Assembly (NCBI GenBank): GCA_017546505.1
Contig: JAFYWV010000023.1
Location: 25,170-89,169, forward strand
Source of the DNA: Bacteroidaceae bacterium
GTDB taxonomy: Bacteria; Bacteroidota; Bacteroidia; Bacteroidales; Bacteroidaceae
Direction of reading: 5' to 3'
Length of the DNA stretch: 64,000 bases
In this document: one piece after another, positions 56,694-64,000 of the stretch
Position numbering within the stretch: the stretch's first letter is position 1
Layout: each line of letters starts with the position of its first letter
Notes under the pieces: model-generated
What the model was told of the DNA's origin: nothing
The model's database searches: none
What the model saw: the letters and a program-made list of their open reading frames with translations, nothing else
Translations under genes and position numbers: made by a program

Positions 56694-58004
56694 ATGGACA
56701 GAATGACCAACAAAAGTAAGTTGATTGATAAACGCTATCTGCTGCCGTTTGTCCTTGTAACCTCATTGTTCGCGCTTTGGGGATTTGCCAATGATATAAC
56801 AAACCCGATGGTGGCTGCGTTCCAGACACTGATGGAGTTGCCCGCATCAGAGGCTGCGCTTGTGCAGTTTGCATTTTATGGCGGTTATGCAACAATGGCT
56901 GTTCCGGCAGCCCTGTTCATCCGCCGTTACAGCTATAAACGCGGAATTTTGATAGGTCTCGGTCTTTATGCTACAGGCGCATTCCTTTTTATCCCTGCAG
57001 CAGCGCAGCAGAGCTTTGCCTTTTTCTGCGTTTCGCTCTACATCCTCACTTTCGGTCTTGCCTTTCTTGAGACAACGGCCAATCCTCTGATTCTCTCGCT
57101 TGGTTCAAAGGAGACTGCTACACGACGTTTGAACCTGGCACAGGCTTTCAATCCCATAGGCTCTTTGCTCGGTATGTCTGTGGCTTCGCTTGTAGTGTTG
57201 CCCGGCCTGTTGTCCGACAAACGCAACGAGGCAGGTGAAATCATATACAACAGCTTGCCTGTTGCCGAAAAGGCCTTGATACGCGAGCACGACCTTGCTG
57301 TAATACGCGACCCGTACGTTGCTTTGGGTATTGTAGTGCTCATTATTTTTGTGGTGTTCTTCTGTGTTGTGATACCTAACCTTCAAGGAGAAAGGAATGT
57401 GCGTGCCAACAACAAGGCAACCCTCAAGAACCTGTGGAACAACAAACGTTACCGTTTTGGCGTTGTAGCGCAAATGTTCTATGTGGCGGCTCAGATAATG
57501 GTGTGGACATTCATAATACAGTATGCCGATAATCTTGGTATAAACAAGGCTATGGCGCAGAACTATAATATCTGTGCAATGGTTCTTTTCCTCTGTGGCC
57601 GTTTTGCGACTACAGTTCTTATGAGGTATTTTAAATCGGGCACTTTGTTGACTGTCTTTGGTATATGCGCAACATTGGCCTCTCTTGGTGCAATAGTTAT
57701 AGTGGGAATGCCTGGGCTCTATTGTTTGATTGCAATCAGCTTCTTTATGTCACTGATGTTCCCCACAATCTATGGTATTGCGCTCGAGAATGTGAGCCGC
57801 GAGGATACTGCACTTGGTGCGGCTTTCCTTGTGATGGCTATTGTTGGTGGTGCGTTGATGCCGCCGCTGCAAGGTTTGATAATCGATGCCGGGACAATTG
57901 CGGGTATGCCTGCGGTCAATGTGTCGTACGGCCTGCCTATGATATGTTTCATTATTGTAACTGTCTTTGCTCTTGGATGCAGACAGGCGCAGCAAAAAAA
58001 GTAA
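56694..58004 (+). CDS. fucP: L-fucose:H+ symporter
   Basis: A 436-residue MFS protein with twelve helices. The FucP signature lies at the start: VTSLFALWGFANDITNPMVAAFQ, with the proton-coupling Asp in ANDITN (about residue 36-40). Later blocks such as FLETTANPLILSLG and LNLAQAFNPIGSLLG are shared by the FHS (fucose/galactose/glucose:proton symporter) group. It imports L-fucose, probably released from host mucin glycans. It is paired with the mutarotase gene. The start could be 56694 or the nearby Met at 56703. Confidence 0.88.
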   Translation: MDRMTNKSKLIDKRYLLPFVLVTSLFALWGFANDITNPMVAAFQTLMELPASEAALVQFAFYGGYATMAVPAALFIRRYSYKRGILIGLGLYATGAFLFIPAAAQQSFAFFCVSLYILTFGLAFLETTANPLILSLGSKETATRRLNLAQAFNPIGSLLGMSVASLVVLPGLLSDKRNEAGEIIYNSLPVAEKALIREHDLAVIRDPYVALGIVVLIIFVVFFCVVIPNLQGERNVRANNKATLKNLWNNKRYRFGVVAQMFYVAAQIMVWTFIIQYADNLGINKAMAQNYNICAMVLFLCGRFATTVLMRYFKSGTLLTVFGICATLASLGAIVIVGMPGLYCLIAISFFMSLMFPTIYGIALENVSREDTALGAAFLVMAIVGGALMPPLQGLIIDAGTIAGMPAVNVSYGLPMICFIIVTVFALGCRQAQQKK

Positions 58005-58015
58005 ACGATTGTCCT

Positions 58016-58441
58016 ATGGCAAGGATTTTGGCTATAGATTATGGAAAAAAGCGTACAGGGCTTGCTGTGAGTGACGAATTACAGCTCATAGCCGGTGGCT
58101 TGACGACTGTTGCAACAACAACCCTTGTTGATTATATACTCGATTATGTCAAGCGTGAGCCTGTCGAGCGCATTGTTGTCGGCCTGCCCAAGCAGATGAA
58201 CAACACTCCGTCCGAGAATATGTGCCGTATTGAGCCTTTTGTGAACCGTCTGCGTAAGTTGTTGCCCGAGATACCGGTTGAGTATCACGACGAGCGTTTT
58301 ACCTCCGTGCTTGCTCATCAGGCAATTCTCGCGTCGGGTATCGGCAAGATGGCGCGACGCAACAAGGAACTTGTCGACGAGGTGAGTGCCACGATAATAT
58401 TGCAGTCGTATATGGAGAGCCGAAGGATGAGGAAATGTTAA
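58016..58441 (+). CDS. ruvX: Putative Holliday junction resolvase RuvX/YqgF
   Basis: A 141-residue RNase H-fold protein. It has RILAIDYGKKRTGLAVSDE (first strand and catalytic Asp), RIVVGLPKQMN and DERFTSVLA near residue 94, the YqgF signature. YqgF is needed for 16S rRNA maturation in some bacteria and resembles Holliday resolvases. The frame is open through the end of fucP, but ATG 58016 matches the family start. It lies 11 bases after fucP, and the stop is followed by the repeat region. Confidence 0.92.
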   Translation: MARILAIDYGKKRTGLAVSDELQLIAGGLTTVATTTLVDYILDYVKREPVERIVVGLPKQMNNTPSENMCRIEPFVNRLRKLLPEIPVEYHDERFTSVLAHQAILASGIGKMARRNKELVDEVSATIILQSYMESRRMRKC

Positions 58442-58680
58442 AACTGAAAGCTCGTGCAAGCGAATGGGCGGAAATTTATTTACGCACACAATGAGCGAAG
58501 CCGAGGTTCAAGCGCACGAAGTGCGGTTAAAGGTGAAGGTTCGTGCAAGCGAATGGGCGGAAATTTATTTACGCACGCAATGAGCGAAGCCGAGGTTCAA
58601 GCGCACGAAGTGCGGTTAAAGGTAAAAGTTTACCGTTTTCCGCTTTTTATGACATTTGAAAAAAACAATAAATTAAAGAT
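58442..58680. other. Repeat-bearing gap between ruvX and def
   Basis: It holds the two-unit 89-bp repeat (58452-58629), then an A-rich stretch before def. Nothing else is seen. Confidence 0.7.
58452..58629. repeat. Two-unit tandem repeat (89 bp), related to the 23-kb array
   Basis: Units start at 58452 and 58541 and differ at only a few bases. Each contains a 28-base core (58505-58532 and 58594-58621) that begins GGTTCAAGCGCAC and ends GTGCGGTTAAAG, the same core that occurs on the minus strand in every unit of the 86-bp array at 23003-23346. Confidence 0.85.
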
Positions 58681-59238
58681 ATGATACTACCAATTTATCT
58701 CTACGGTCAGCCGGTGCTGAAGAAAGTTTCCGAGGATATTGATGCCGAATATCCAAATCTCAAGGAACTTATTGAAAATATGTTCGATACAATGCATCAG
58801 GCGCAGGGTATAGGTCTTGCAGCTCCCCAGATTGGTCTTGCCATTCGTTTGGTGGTGATTGACCTTGATGTGCTTGCCGAGGATGAGCCCGAGTTCAAGG
58901 ATTTCCGTCGTGTGTACATAAACGCCCACATCATTGAGACATCTGATGAGACCGATACAATGGAAGAGGGCTGCCTGAGCCTTCCGGGTGTACACGAGAA
59001 GGTTACCCGTCCGTCACGTATCCACGTAAAGTATCTCGACGAGAATTTCGTTGAGCACGATGAGTGGGTCGAGGGTTATCTTGCACGTGTTATGCAGCAC
59101 GAGTTCGACCATCTCGAGGGTAAGGTCTTCTCGGACCGCCTTTCGCCTCTGCGTCGCCAGATGAACAAGAACAAGCTTGGAAATCTTGCAAAAGGCAAGG
59201 TGGCTTGTGACTACAAGGTAAAGCGCGTGCTCCGATGA
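58681..59238 (+). CDS. def: Peptide deformylase
   Basis: A 185-residue enzyme with all three PDF motifs: GIGLAAPQIG (residues 43-52, Gln50), EGCLSLPG (96-103, metal ligand Cys98) and HEFDHLEG (140-147, His140, Glu141, His144). It removes the formyl group from the N-terminal Met of new proteins and acts after Fmt, which is encoded at 6.3 kb. The ATG start is clear. Its stop overlaps the ATG of the TPR gene (ATGA at 59235-59238). Confidence 0.96.
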   Translation: MILPIYLYGQPVLKKVSEDIDAEYPNLKELIENMFDTMHQAQGIGLAAPQIGLAIRLVVIDLDVLAEDEPEFKDFRRVYINAHIIETSDETDTMEEGCLSLPGVHEKVTRPSRIHVKYLDENFVEHDEWVEGYLARVMQHEFDHLEGKVFSDRLSPLRRQMNKNKLGNLAKGKVACDYKVKRVLR

Positions 59239-61232
59239 TATTGCGCCGGGCAATGGCTGCCCTTGTGGCGCTGTTTGCTCCGTTGTTCGGCTTGGCTCAG
59301 TTGAACACTACGAGAGTGATGGAAATAGGGCGCAATGCGCTCTATTTTGAGGATTATGTCCTCTCTATCCAATATTTCAACAAGGTTATCGATGCTAAGC
59401 CGTTCCTCTATGAACCCTATTTTTATCGTGGCCTTGCAAAATTTTATCTCGATGACTTTGTAGGTGCAGACGAGGATTTGACGCTCTCGATAAGCCGTAA
59501 TCCATACATTGCCCGCAGTTATCAATTGCGTGGGCTCTGTCGTGCCAACCTCGACAGTCTTGCACTGGCCGAGCAGGATTTTCGCGCCGGTATAGTGTGC
59601 GACCCGCAGAATGTCAATATATGGCAGAACCTCGCGGCGGTGATGATGCAGGCCGGCGAGTGGGAGCGGGCAACCGGTGTCATCGATTCGTTGTTGCTCT
59701 TTGCGCCTCGTTACAGTGCAGCTTGCATAATGCGTGCACAGGTGGCAATGAATATGAAGGACACTCTGGTGGCGTTTGAAATGGCAGAAAAGGCAGTGCA
59801 GAACGACAGCTACTCGGCAAACGTTTACGATGCCCGAGCTATGGTGCATTATGCTATGGGGGCGTATGAGGCTGCCGAGGCAGATTTGGATAAATCTATC
59901 GACCTGCTCCCGGGGCGTGGCAGTAGCTATGCCAGCCGTGCTTTGGTGCGTTATTTCCGCGATGATTTACGTGGTGCTCTTGCCGATTTCGATATGGCCG
60001 TGTATGCCGATTCTACAAGCCTTACGTCTCACTATAATCGCGGCTTGCTGCTGATGGAGGTGGGTGATAACAACAAGGCTATCAAGGATTTTGATTTTGT
60101 TTTGGGTGTTGACCCTGACAACACTCTTGCACGTTATAACAGGGCGCTTTTGCGCTCGGCAATCGGCGATTTTCGTGGTGCGGTAGATGACCTGTCGCTT
60201 GTCATTGCGGCCTATCCAAACTTTGAACAGGCATATAGCTTGCGTGCCCGGGCAAGTCGCAAACTGGGTGATGTTGCCGGTGCAAAGGCCGACGAAGAGT
60301 GGCTGTTTAATCGTCGCCAAGAGATTTATTTGAATGGTGTTGCATCGGTGCAGGGTGACTATTCGGCCGATGATGATGCCGCCCGCAAACGCTCCGATGA
60401 GAATGTCCGCAACTACAACAAGATGATTGTCCCGGCCGATGTGGATGCAAAACAGTACACCACCGAGGCACGCGGTAAGGTGCAGAACCGCAATGTGTAC
60501 GTTGAACTCGAACCATTGTTTGTGCTAACTTGTTACAAGGATGAAAATGTAGCTGCGGCGCAAACATACAACAATCTTGTTGAGGAATTCAATGAGCAAC
60601 GCAAGGATGAACGTCCATTGCTGCTCACCAACAAAGAGCGCGCCCTTACCGGGAGCGAGGCCGATTATCATTTTGCTCACATTGACGAGGTTTCCAAGGG
60701 TATAACCGATAGTAATGATGATGCTGCCGCACGCTGTGAACGTGCGTTGGACTACTATCTTGTTCAGGATATTGATGCTGCAATGGCTGATATTGACAGA
60801 GCGGTGCAGGCGTCAGGCGGCGCGTGGAGTCACTTCTTTATACGTGCTTTTGTGCGTTACAAATTGTTGGAACTTGGTAAATACAGTGCAAGCGAACAGA
60901 ATGCTGTTCCCAAGCAGGGCGTGCAACAACTTGCCAATCTCGATTATCGTCTGGTGAAAGACGATTTCAGCCGTGTCATAGAATTACAACCCACCTTTGC
61001 CGAGGCCTATTTTAACCGTGCCAACGTTTCGGTAAAGCTAAATGACTATAAATCGGCAATTGTCGATTACACCAAAGCAATCTCTCTCAATGACCGCTTT
61101 GCCGAGGCTTATTTCAATCGTGGCTTGGCAAAAATCTATACAGGCAACGCCGAGGGTGGCGTAGCCGACCTCAGCAAAGCCGGTGAATTAGGACTTTATC
61201 AGGCCTATAGTGTTATAAAAAGGTTTCGATAA
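59235..61232 (+). CDS. Exported TPR-repeat protein
   Basis: 665 residues. An N-terminal hydrophobic stretch (AMAALVALFAPLFGLAQ) is a probable signal peptide. The rest is TPR-like helices in two blocks (about 30-360 and 505-665) with typical units such as EAYFNRANVSVKLNDYKSAIVDYTKAISLN. Between them (about 370-500) is a non-TPR section rich in charged residues (YTTEARGKVQNRNVYVELEP). It is probably a periplasmic or outer-membrane scaffold. It overlaps def by 4 bases, a coupling I recall in Bacteroidota genomes. No enzyme motif is seen. Confidence 0.82.
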   Translation: MILRRAMAALVALFAPLFGLAQLNTTRVMEIGRNALYFEDYVLSIQYFNKVIDAKPFLYEPYFYRGLAKFYLDDFVGADEDLTLSISRNPYIARSYQLRGLCRANLDSLALAEQDFRAGIVCDPQNVNIWQNLAAVMMQAGEWERATGVIDSLLLFAPRYSAACIMRAQVAMNMKDTLVAFEMAEKAVQNDSYSANVYDARAMVHYAMGAYEAAEADLDKSIDLLPGRGSSYASRALVRYFRDDLRGALADFDMAVYADSTSLTSHYNRGLLLMEVGDNNKAIKDFDFVLGVDPDNTLARYNRALLRSAIGDFRGAVDDLSLVIAAYPNFEQAYSLRARASRKLGDVAGAKADEEWLFNRRQEIYLNGVASVQGDYSADDDAARKRSDENVRNYNKMIVPADVDAKQYTTEARGKVQNRNVYVELEPLFVLTCYKDENVAAAQTYNNLVEEFNEQRKDERPLLLTNKERALTGSEADYHFAHIDEVSKGITDSNDDAAARCERALDYYLVQDIDAAMADIDRAVQASGGAWSHFFIRAFVRYKLLELGKYSASEQNAVPKQGVQQLANLDYRLVKDDFSRVIELQPTFAEAYFNRANVSVKLNDYKSAIVDYTKAISLNDRFAEAYFNRGLAKIYTGNAEGGVADLSKAGELGLYQAYSVIKRFR

Positions 61233-61369
61233 CACCAACAGCCGATGGTCGCGGGTGGCATCGCGACGGTGATACATAAACAATAACGCTTCATTTGCTT
61301 AAAACCACCATACGAACAAAATTTAATCTATTTTGTTGATTTAATTGAAAATTAAATAATTTTTTCATC

Positions 61370-61397
61370 TTGGTTTGGAATTTTATCACTAACTTTG
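61370..61397 (+). promoter_or_regulatory. Candidate promoter of the 744-residue secreted protein gene
   Basis: TTG at 61370-61372 and TAACTTTG at 61390-61397 with 17 bases between, slightly short. The leader to ATG 61501 would be about 100 bases and is A/T-rich. Confidence 0.48.
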
Positions 61398-61500
61398 CGC
61401 GGCTTTGTGGAATGCTCGTTCTTGAGCCGTTTTTTATATTGCAAAAAGGCTAAAAGCGAATAAAAAAATAAACCTAAATATTAACTTTTAATTAACAAAA

Positions 61501-63735
61501 ATGAAAAGATTTACTTCTTTGATGTTGATGCTGCTTTGCGCGGTGACAACATGGGCGCAGGCTGAACTGCCTGCTGAAGGAACGTTCTTCCGTTTGAAGA
61601 ACACTACATCACAGCTCTATATGACTGTGAATAGCTACAATTCTGGTAATCAGAATGATGGTGGTATTGTTATTAGCGCAAAAAACACAGAGGACCTCTC
61701 AAAGCAGGTTTTCCGTCTCGTTAAGCAAGATGAAAAATACCATGTGTTGACATTCAACAACAATGTGGTTTCTACATTTTCATCTTGGGGTTTCAGAGCT
61801 GAGGCAAGCTATTCTAATGCTGCTCTTACTATAGAGCCTTCTGAGGGTGAAATTTGGACACTCAAGGGAACAAAGGGTTACATTGGTCCTAACAACGGCT
61901 CAAAGTCTGAAGGCAGTATCATTTACTCAAACCACGGTACTAGCAACAACGAGATTTACTGGGCTTTTGAGGCTGTGACAGAAGAGGAGACTACAGCGGC
62001 AGCTGCGGCAGCAATGCCTTTGTTCACACTTTCATCATTGAACAACAACTCTTGCTATACTATAACAGCCGGTGACGCTGGTCGCGGTTCTTGGTATAGT
62101 GGTGATAATGGTGTGACAAGTACTGTAAAGCAGAGTGTAGACAAGAATGCGGAAGATGTTAACCAGCAATTCGCATTTATTCAGAAAGACGGACAATATT
62201 ACCTCTACAGCGTTGCAAAGAAGATGTTCGTTGCAAAGAGTGGTGATAATACAAAGTATACAAAAACTGCAGAGGATTATGTGACATTTGAAAAGACTGC
62301 ATCATATGCAGCTCCTTATGTCATTGCATTGAATGGTGCTAGCCATATGGGTATCTCAAATGGTTATGATCCAGCTGTTATTACATTCTGGAATGACCTT
62401 GCTGACGGTGGTAATATGGCTACAATTGCTCTTGCTAGTGAGTTTAATCCAGAAGAGGCTCTCGAGACATTCAACACTGCTGCAACTGTTGTATATGAGT
62501 ATCAGTACAATGGAAATACTTTGGCAACTCAGGAGGCGGCTGCTGTTAAGGGTGAGGCATATCCTGACCTTGTTACACCGGAACTTCCTTTGGGTTATGT
62601 TGTAACAGGTGCTAAGCCTGCCGGTAATGTTGAGGGCAATGCGACTGTACAGATTACTTTGGATATTGATAACTCATTGCTTCCTTTCAAGGCTGTTGCA
62701 GAGGGTACTCCAACAACTTGGTACTATGCTCAGATGCACTATTATACAACTGATAACTATAGCTATCGTTGGTTCATCGCTCCTGCAGAGGATGGTTCAA
62801 GCGTAAGAACTCAGGATCACGAGTTTGCTGCTGATGAGGTAGACGCTCACCTATGGGGCTTCGTTGGTACCGTTGAGGGTGGTTTCAAGATGGTAAACAA
62901 GGCTACAAATAAGGCTATCAAGTCAGAAAACAACGGTGTTGCAGCTATGGCTGAGGTTGCTGATGCTACAGCGTTCATTGCTATGGGTTCTGATGTTCAT
63001 TCAGATTGGTTCTGTATGAAGAATCCTGCTGGTAACTATTTGAACGCACAGGGTTCTGTAGCTAATGCGTCAAACTGCAACTTCGTTATCAAACATTGGA
63101 GCGACAATGACGGTGGTTCTTCATTCTTCTTGACAGAGTATGTTGATGAGGACGTTACAGTTAATGTTTCTGAGGCTGGTTGGGCTACAAAGTACTTCGC
63201 TGAGTCAGTACACGTTCCAGCTGGTGTTAACGCATACATCGTTACCGGTGCTGAGGATGGTTGGATTACAAAGTCTCAGATTGCTGAGGGCGAGGTTATT
63301 CCTGCAAACACAGGTATTCTTCTTGAGAACGCAGGTGAGCACAAGTTCGCAAAGACTGTAACATACAACTACACTCTCGCAGACAACTTGATGCGTGGCT
63401 CTGTTGAGAATACATACGTTGAGGGTACAGCTTATGTACTTGCTAACCACTCAGAGGCTGGTATCGGTTTCTACAAGGCAGAGTTGAACAAGGATGCTGA
63501 GGGTAACGAGGGTACAACTCACTTCCTTAACAATGCGGGTAAGGCTTACTTGGTACTCCCAACTGCAAACGAGACTGTTGCTTTCTATGGTCTTGATTGG
63601 GAAGGCTCAACATCAATTGAGGGTGTAGAGGTAGAGAACGAGGTTAAGACAATCTTCGACCTCACAGGCCGCCGTGTAGAGGTTGCTGAGCGTGGTATCT
63701 ATATCATCAACGGCAAAAAGGTATTGGTTAAGTAA
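61501..63735 (+). CDS. Large secreted protein with ricin-like repeats and sorting tail
   Basis: A 744-residue exported protein. The signal peptide (about 1-20) ends in TWAQA. Two or three beta-trefoil-like segments follow (EGTFFRLKNTTSQLYMTVNSY; LNNNSCYTITAGDAGRGSWYS; YRWFIAPAEDGSSVRTQDHE), as in ricin-like or carbohydrate-binding modules. A beta region (WATKYFAESVHVPAGVNAYIVTG) comes before a C-terminal sorting-like tail (IFDLTGRRVE ... GIYIINGKKVLVK). No catalytic motif is seen. Its codons favour gct/aca/gtt forms more than its neighbours do. A 54-residue peptide gene follows at 76 bases. It may bind glycans at the surface; the family is unknown to me. Confidence 0.82.
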   Translation: MKRFTSLMLMLLCAVTTWAQAELPAEGTFFRLKNTTSQLYMTVNSYNSGNQNDGGIVISAKNTEDLSKQVFRLVKQDEKYHVLTFNNNVVSTFSSWGFRAEASYSNAALTIEPSEGEIWTLKGTKGYIGPNNGSKSEGSIIYSNHGTSNNEIYWAFEAVTEEETTAAAAAAMPLFTLSSLNNNSCYTITAGDAGRGSWYSGDNGVTSTVKQSVDKNAEDVNQQFAFIQKDGQYYLYSVAKKMFVAKSGDNTKYTKTAEDYVTFEKTASYAAPYVIALNGASHMGISNGYDPAVITFWNDLADGGNMATIALASEFNPEEALETFNTAATVVYEYQYNGNTLATQEAAAVKGEAYPDLVTPELPLGYVVTGAKPAGNVEGNATVQITLDIDNSLLPFKAVAEGTPTTWYYAQMHYYTTDNYSYRWFIAPAEDGSSVRTQDHEFAADEVDAHLWGFVGTVEGGFKMVNKATNKAIKSENNGVAAMAEVADATAFIAMGSDVHSDWFCMKNPAGNYLNAQGSVANASNCNFVIKHWSDNDGGSSFFLTEYVDEDVTVNVSEAGWATKYFAESVHVPAGVNAYIVTGAEDGWITKSQIAEGEVIPANTGILLENAGEHKFAKTVTYNYTLADNLMRGSVENTYVEGTAYVLANHSEAGIGFYKAELNKDAEGNEGTTHFLNNAGKAYLVLPTANETVAFYGLDWEGSTSIEGVEVENEVKTIFDLTGRRVEVAERGIYIINGKKVLVK

Positions 63736-63743
63736 GATAATAT

Positions 63744-63779
63744 AATGTCTTTAGGGTCTTTAAAGACTCTAAGGACATT
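63744..63779 (+). terminator. Hairpin between the secreted protein and the peptide gene
   Basis: AATGTC...GACATT arms of 15 positions with two wobble pairs around TTTAAA (63744-63779). It may attenuate reading into the peptide gene. No long T-run follows. Confidence 0.5.
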
Positions 63780-63811
63780 AAGGACTTTAAAATAAAAACA
63801 ATAACAGATAT

Positions 63812-63976
63812 ATGAAGAAGACTTATGTATCACCTCTTGCAACAGAGGTTAGCGTTGCAGCAGAGACAATGCTTGCAGCATCATTGAAATTGGATAACGA
63901 AAAGACAGTAGATACCTCAAACGGCGGTCAGCTTGGTGGCAACCACCGCGGTGAGTGGGGCAATTTGTGGAACTAA
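63812..63976 (+). CDS. 54-residue peptide of the MKKTYxxP type
   Basis: An ATG-to-TAA frame of 54 codons, too short for most gene finders. The product begins MKKTYVSPLATEVSVAAETM and has a LAAS motif at about 21-24, then a Gly- and Asn-rich tail (GGQLGGNHRGEWGNLWN). Short proteins with this start, a central MLAAS and a polar tail recur in Bacteroidales genomes to my recollection, usually near exported proteins; their role is not known to me. There is no membrane segment or standard signal peptide, and the LGG-N boundary resembles a double-glycine leader site. It follows the 744-residue gene; a palindrome GCTTTGCAAAGC at 63989-64000, cut by the window edge, may be its terminator. Confidence 0.62.
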   Translation: MKKTYVSPLATEVSVAAETMLAASLKLDNEKTVDTSNGGQLGGNHRGEWGNLWN

Positions 63977-64000
63977 ACAGTTAGGAGCGCTTTGCAAAGC

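Overview
The window reads as chromosome from a member of the Bacteroidales (Bacteroidota), closest in style to gut Bacteroides/Prevotella relatives. Several features support this. Promoter-like boxes follow the Bacteroidota pattern (a TTG/TTTG box, about 20 bp, then TAnnTTTG), and purine-rich ribosome binding sites are rarely seen. Lineage-typical families are present: DUF4924, the Bacteroidota-type omega subunit, DUF4293 and BspA-like leucine-rich repeat proteins. Many exported proteins end in the same kind of sorting-like tail. I see no tRNA, rRNA, CRISPR array, phage or complete insertion sequence.

Layout. 1-8.4 kb: a truncated phosphopantetheinyl transferase, two membrane proteins (DUF308-like, LysE-like), then a same-strand run of DUF4924, prfC, tsaC, a ClC channel and fmt closed by a strong terminator, an ECF sigma factor and a 60-residue small gene between two hairpins. 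8.7-19.5 kb: a BspA-like repeat protein, a secreted S9 peptidase with an MFS transporter (minus strand), a large GH2 enzyme and a tiny Ala/Glu-rich lipoprotein followed by a folded RNA segment. 19.8-25.4 kb: mtaB, a glycosyltransferase and a tetrapyrrole-type methyltransferase with overlapping ends, an array of 86-bp repeats, and uvrB. 25.6-31.9 kb: a 1428-residue GH27+GH16 fusion enzyme, then bamD-rpoZ-DUF4293. 32.4-41.7 kb: a 2131-residue BspA-like protein and a GH20 hexosaminidase. 41.8-52.2 kb: glyA, a DsbA-like protein, a cyclophilin lipoprotein, bcp, an MscS channel, a SulP and an EamA transporter, an acyltransferase, a 5'-nucleotidase and TspO. 52.2-64 kb: a DnaJ/CbpA-like chaperone, a lipoprotein, an M64 peptidase, a SPOR protein, a mutarotase with fucP, ruvX, def, a TPR protein, a 744-residue secreted protein and a 54-residue peptide gene.

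How it fits together. Conserved housekeeping clusters (translation, tRNA modification, repair, envelope assembly) alternate with an exported set for polysaccharide and protein breakdown: GH2, GH27/GH16, GH20, S9 and M64 enzymes, and adhesin-like LRR proteins. Sugar uptake is represented by fucP. No SusC/SusD pair is present, so the glycosidases here are not in a classical polysaccharide utilization locus. The most distinctive items are the GH27-GH16 fusion, the shared C-terminal tails on five exported proteins, the structured RNA segment after the small lipoprotein, the 54-residue peptide gene beside the 744-residue protein, and an intergenic repeat family found at two or three sites.
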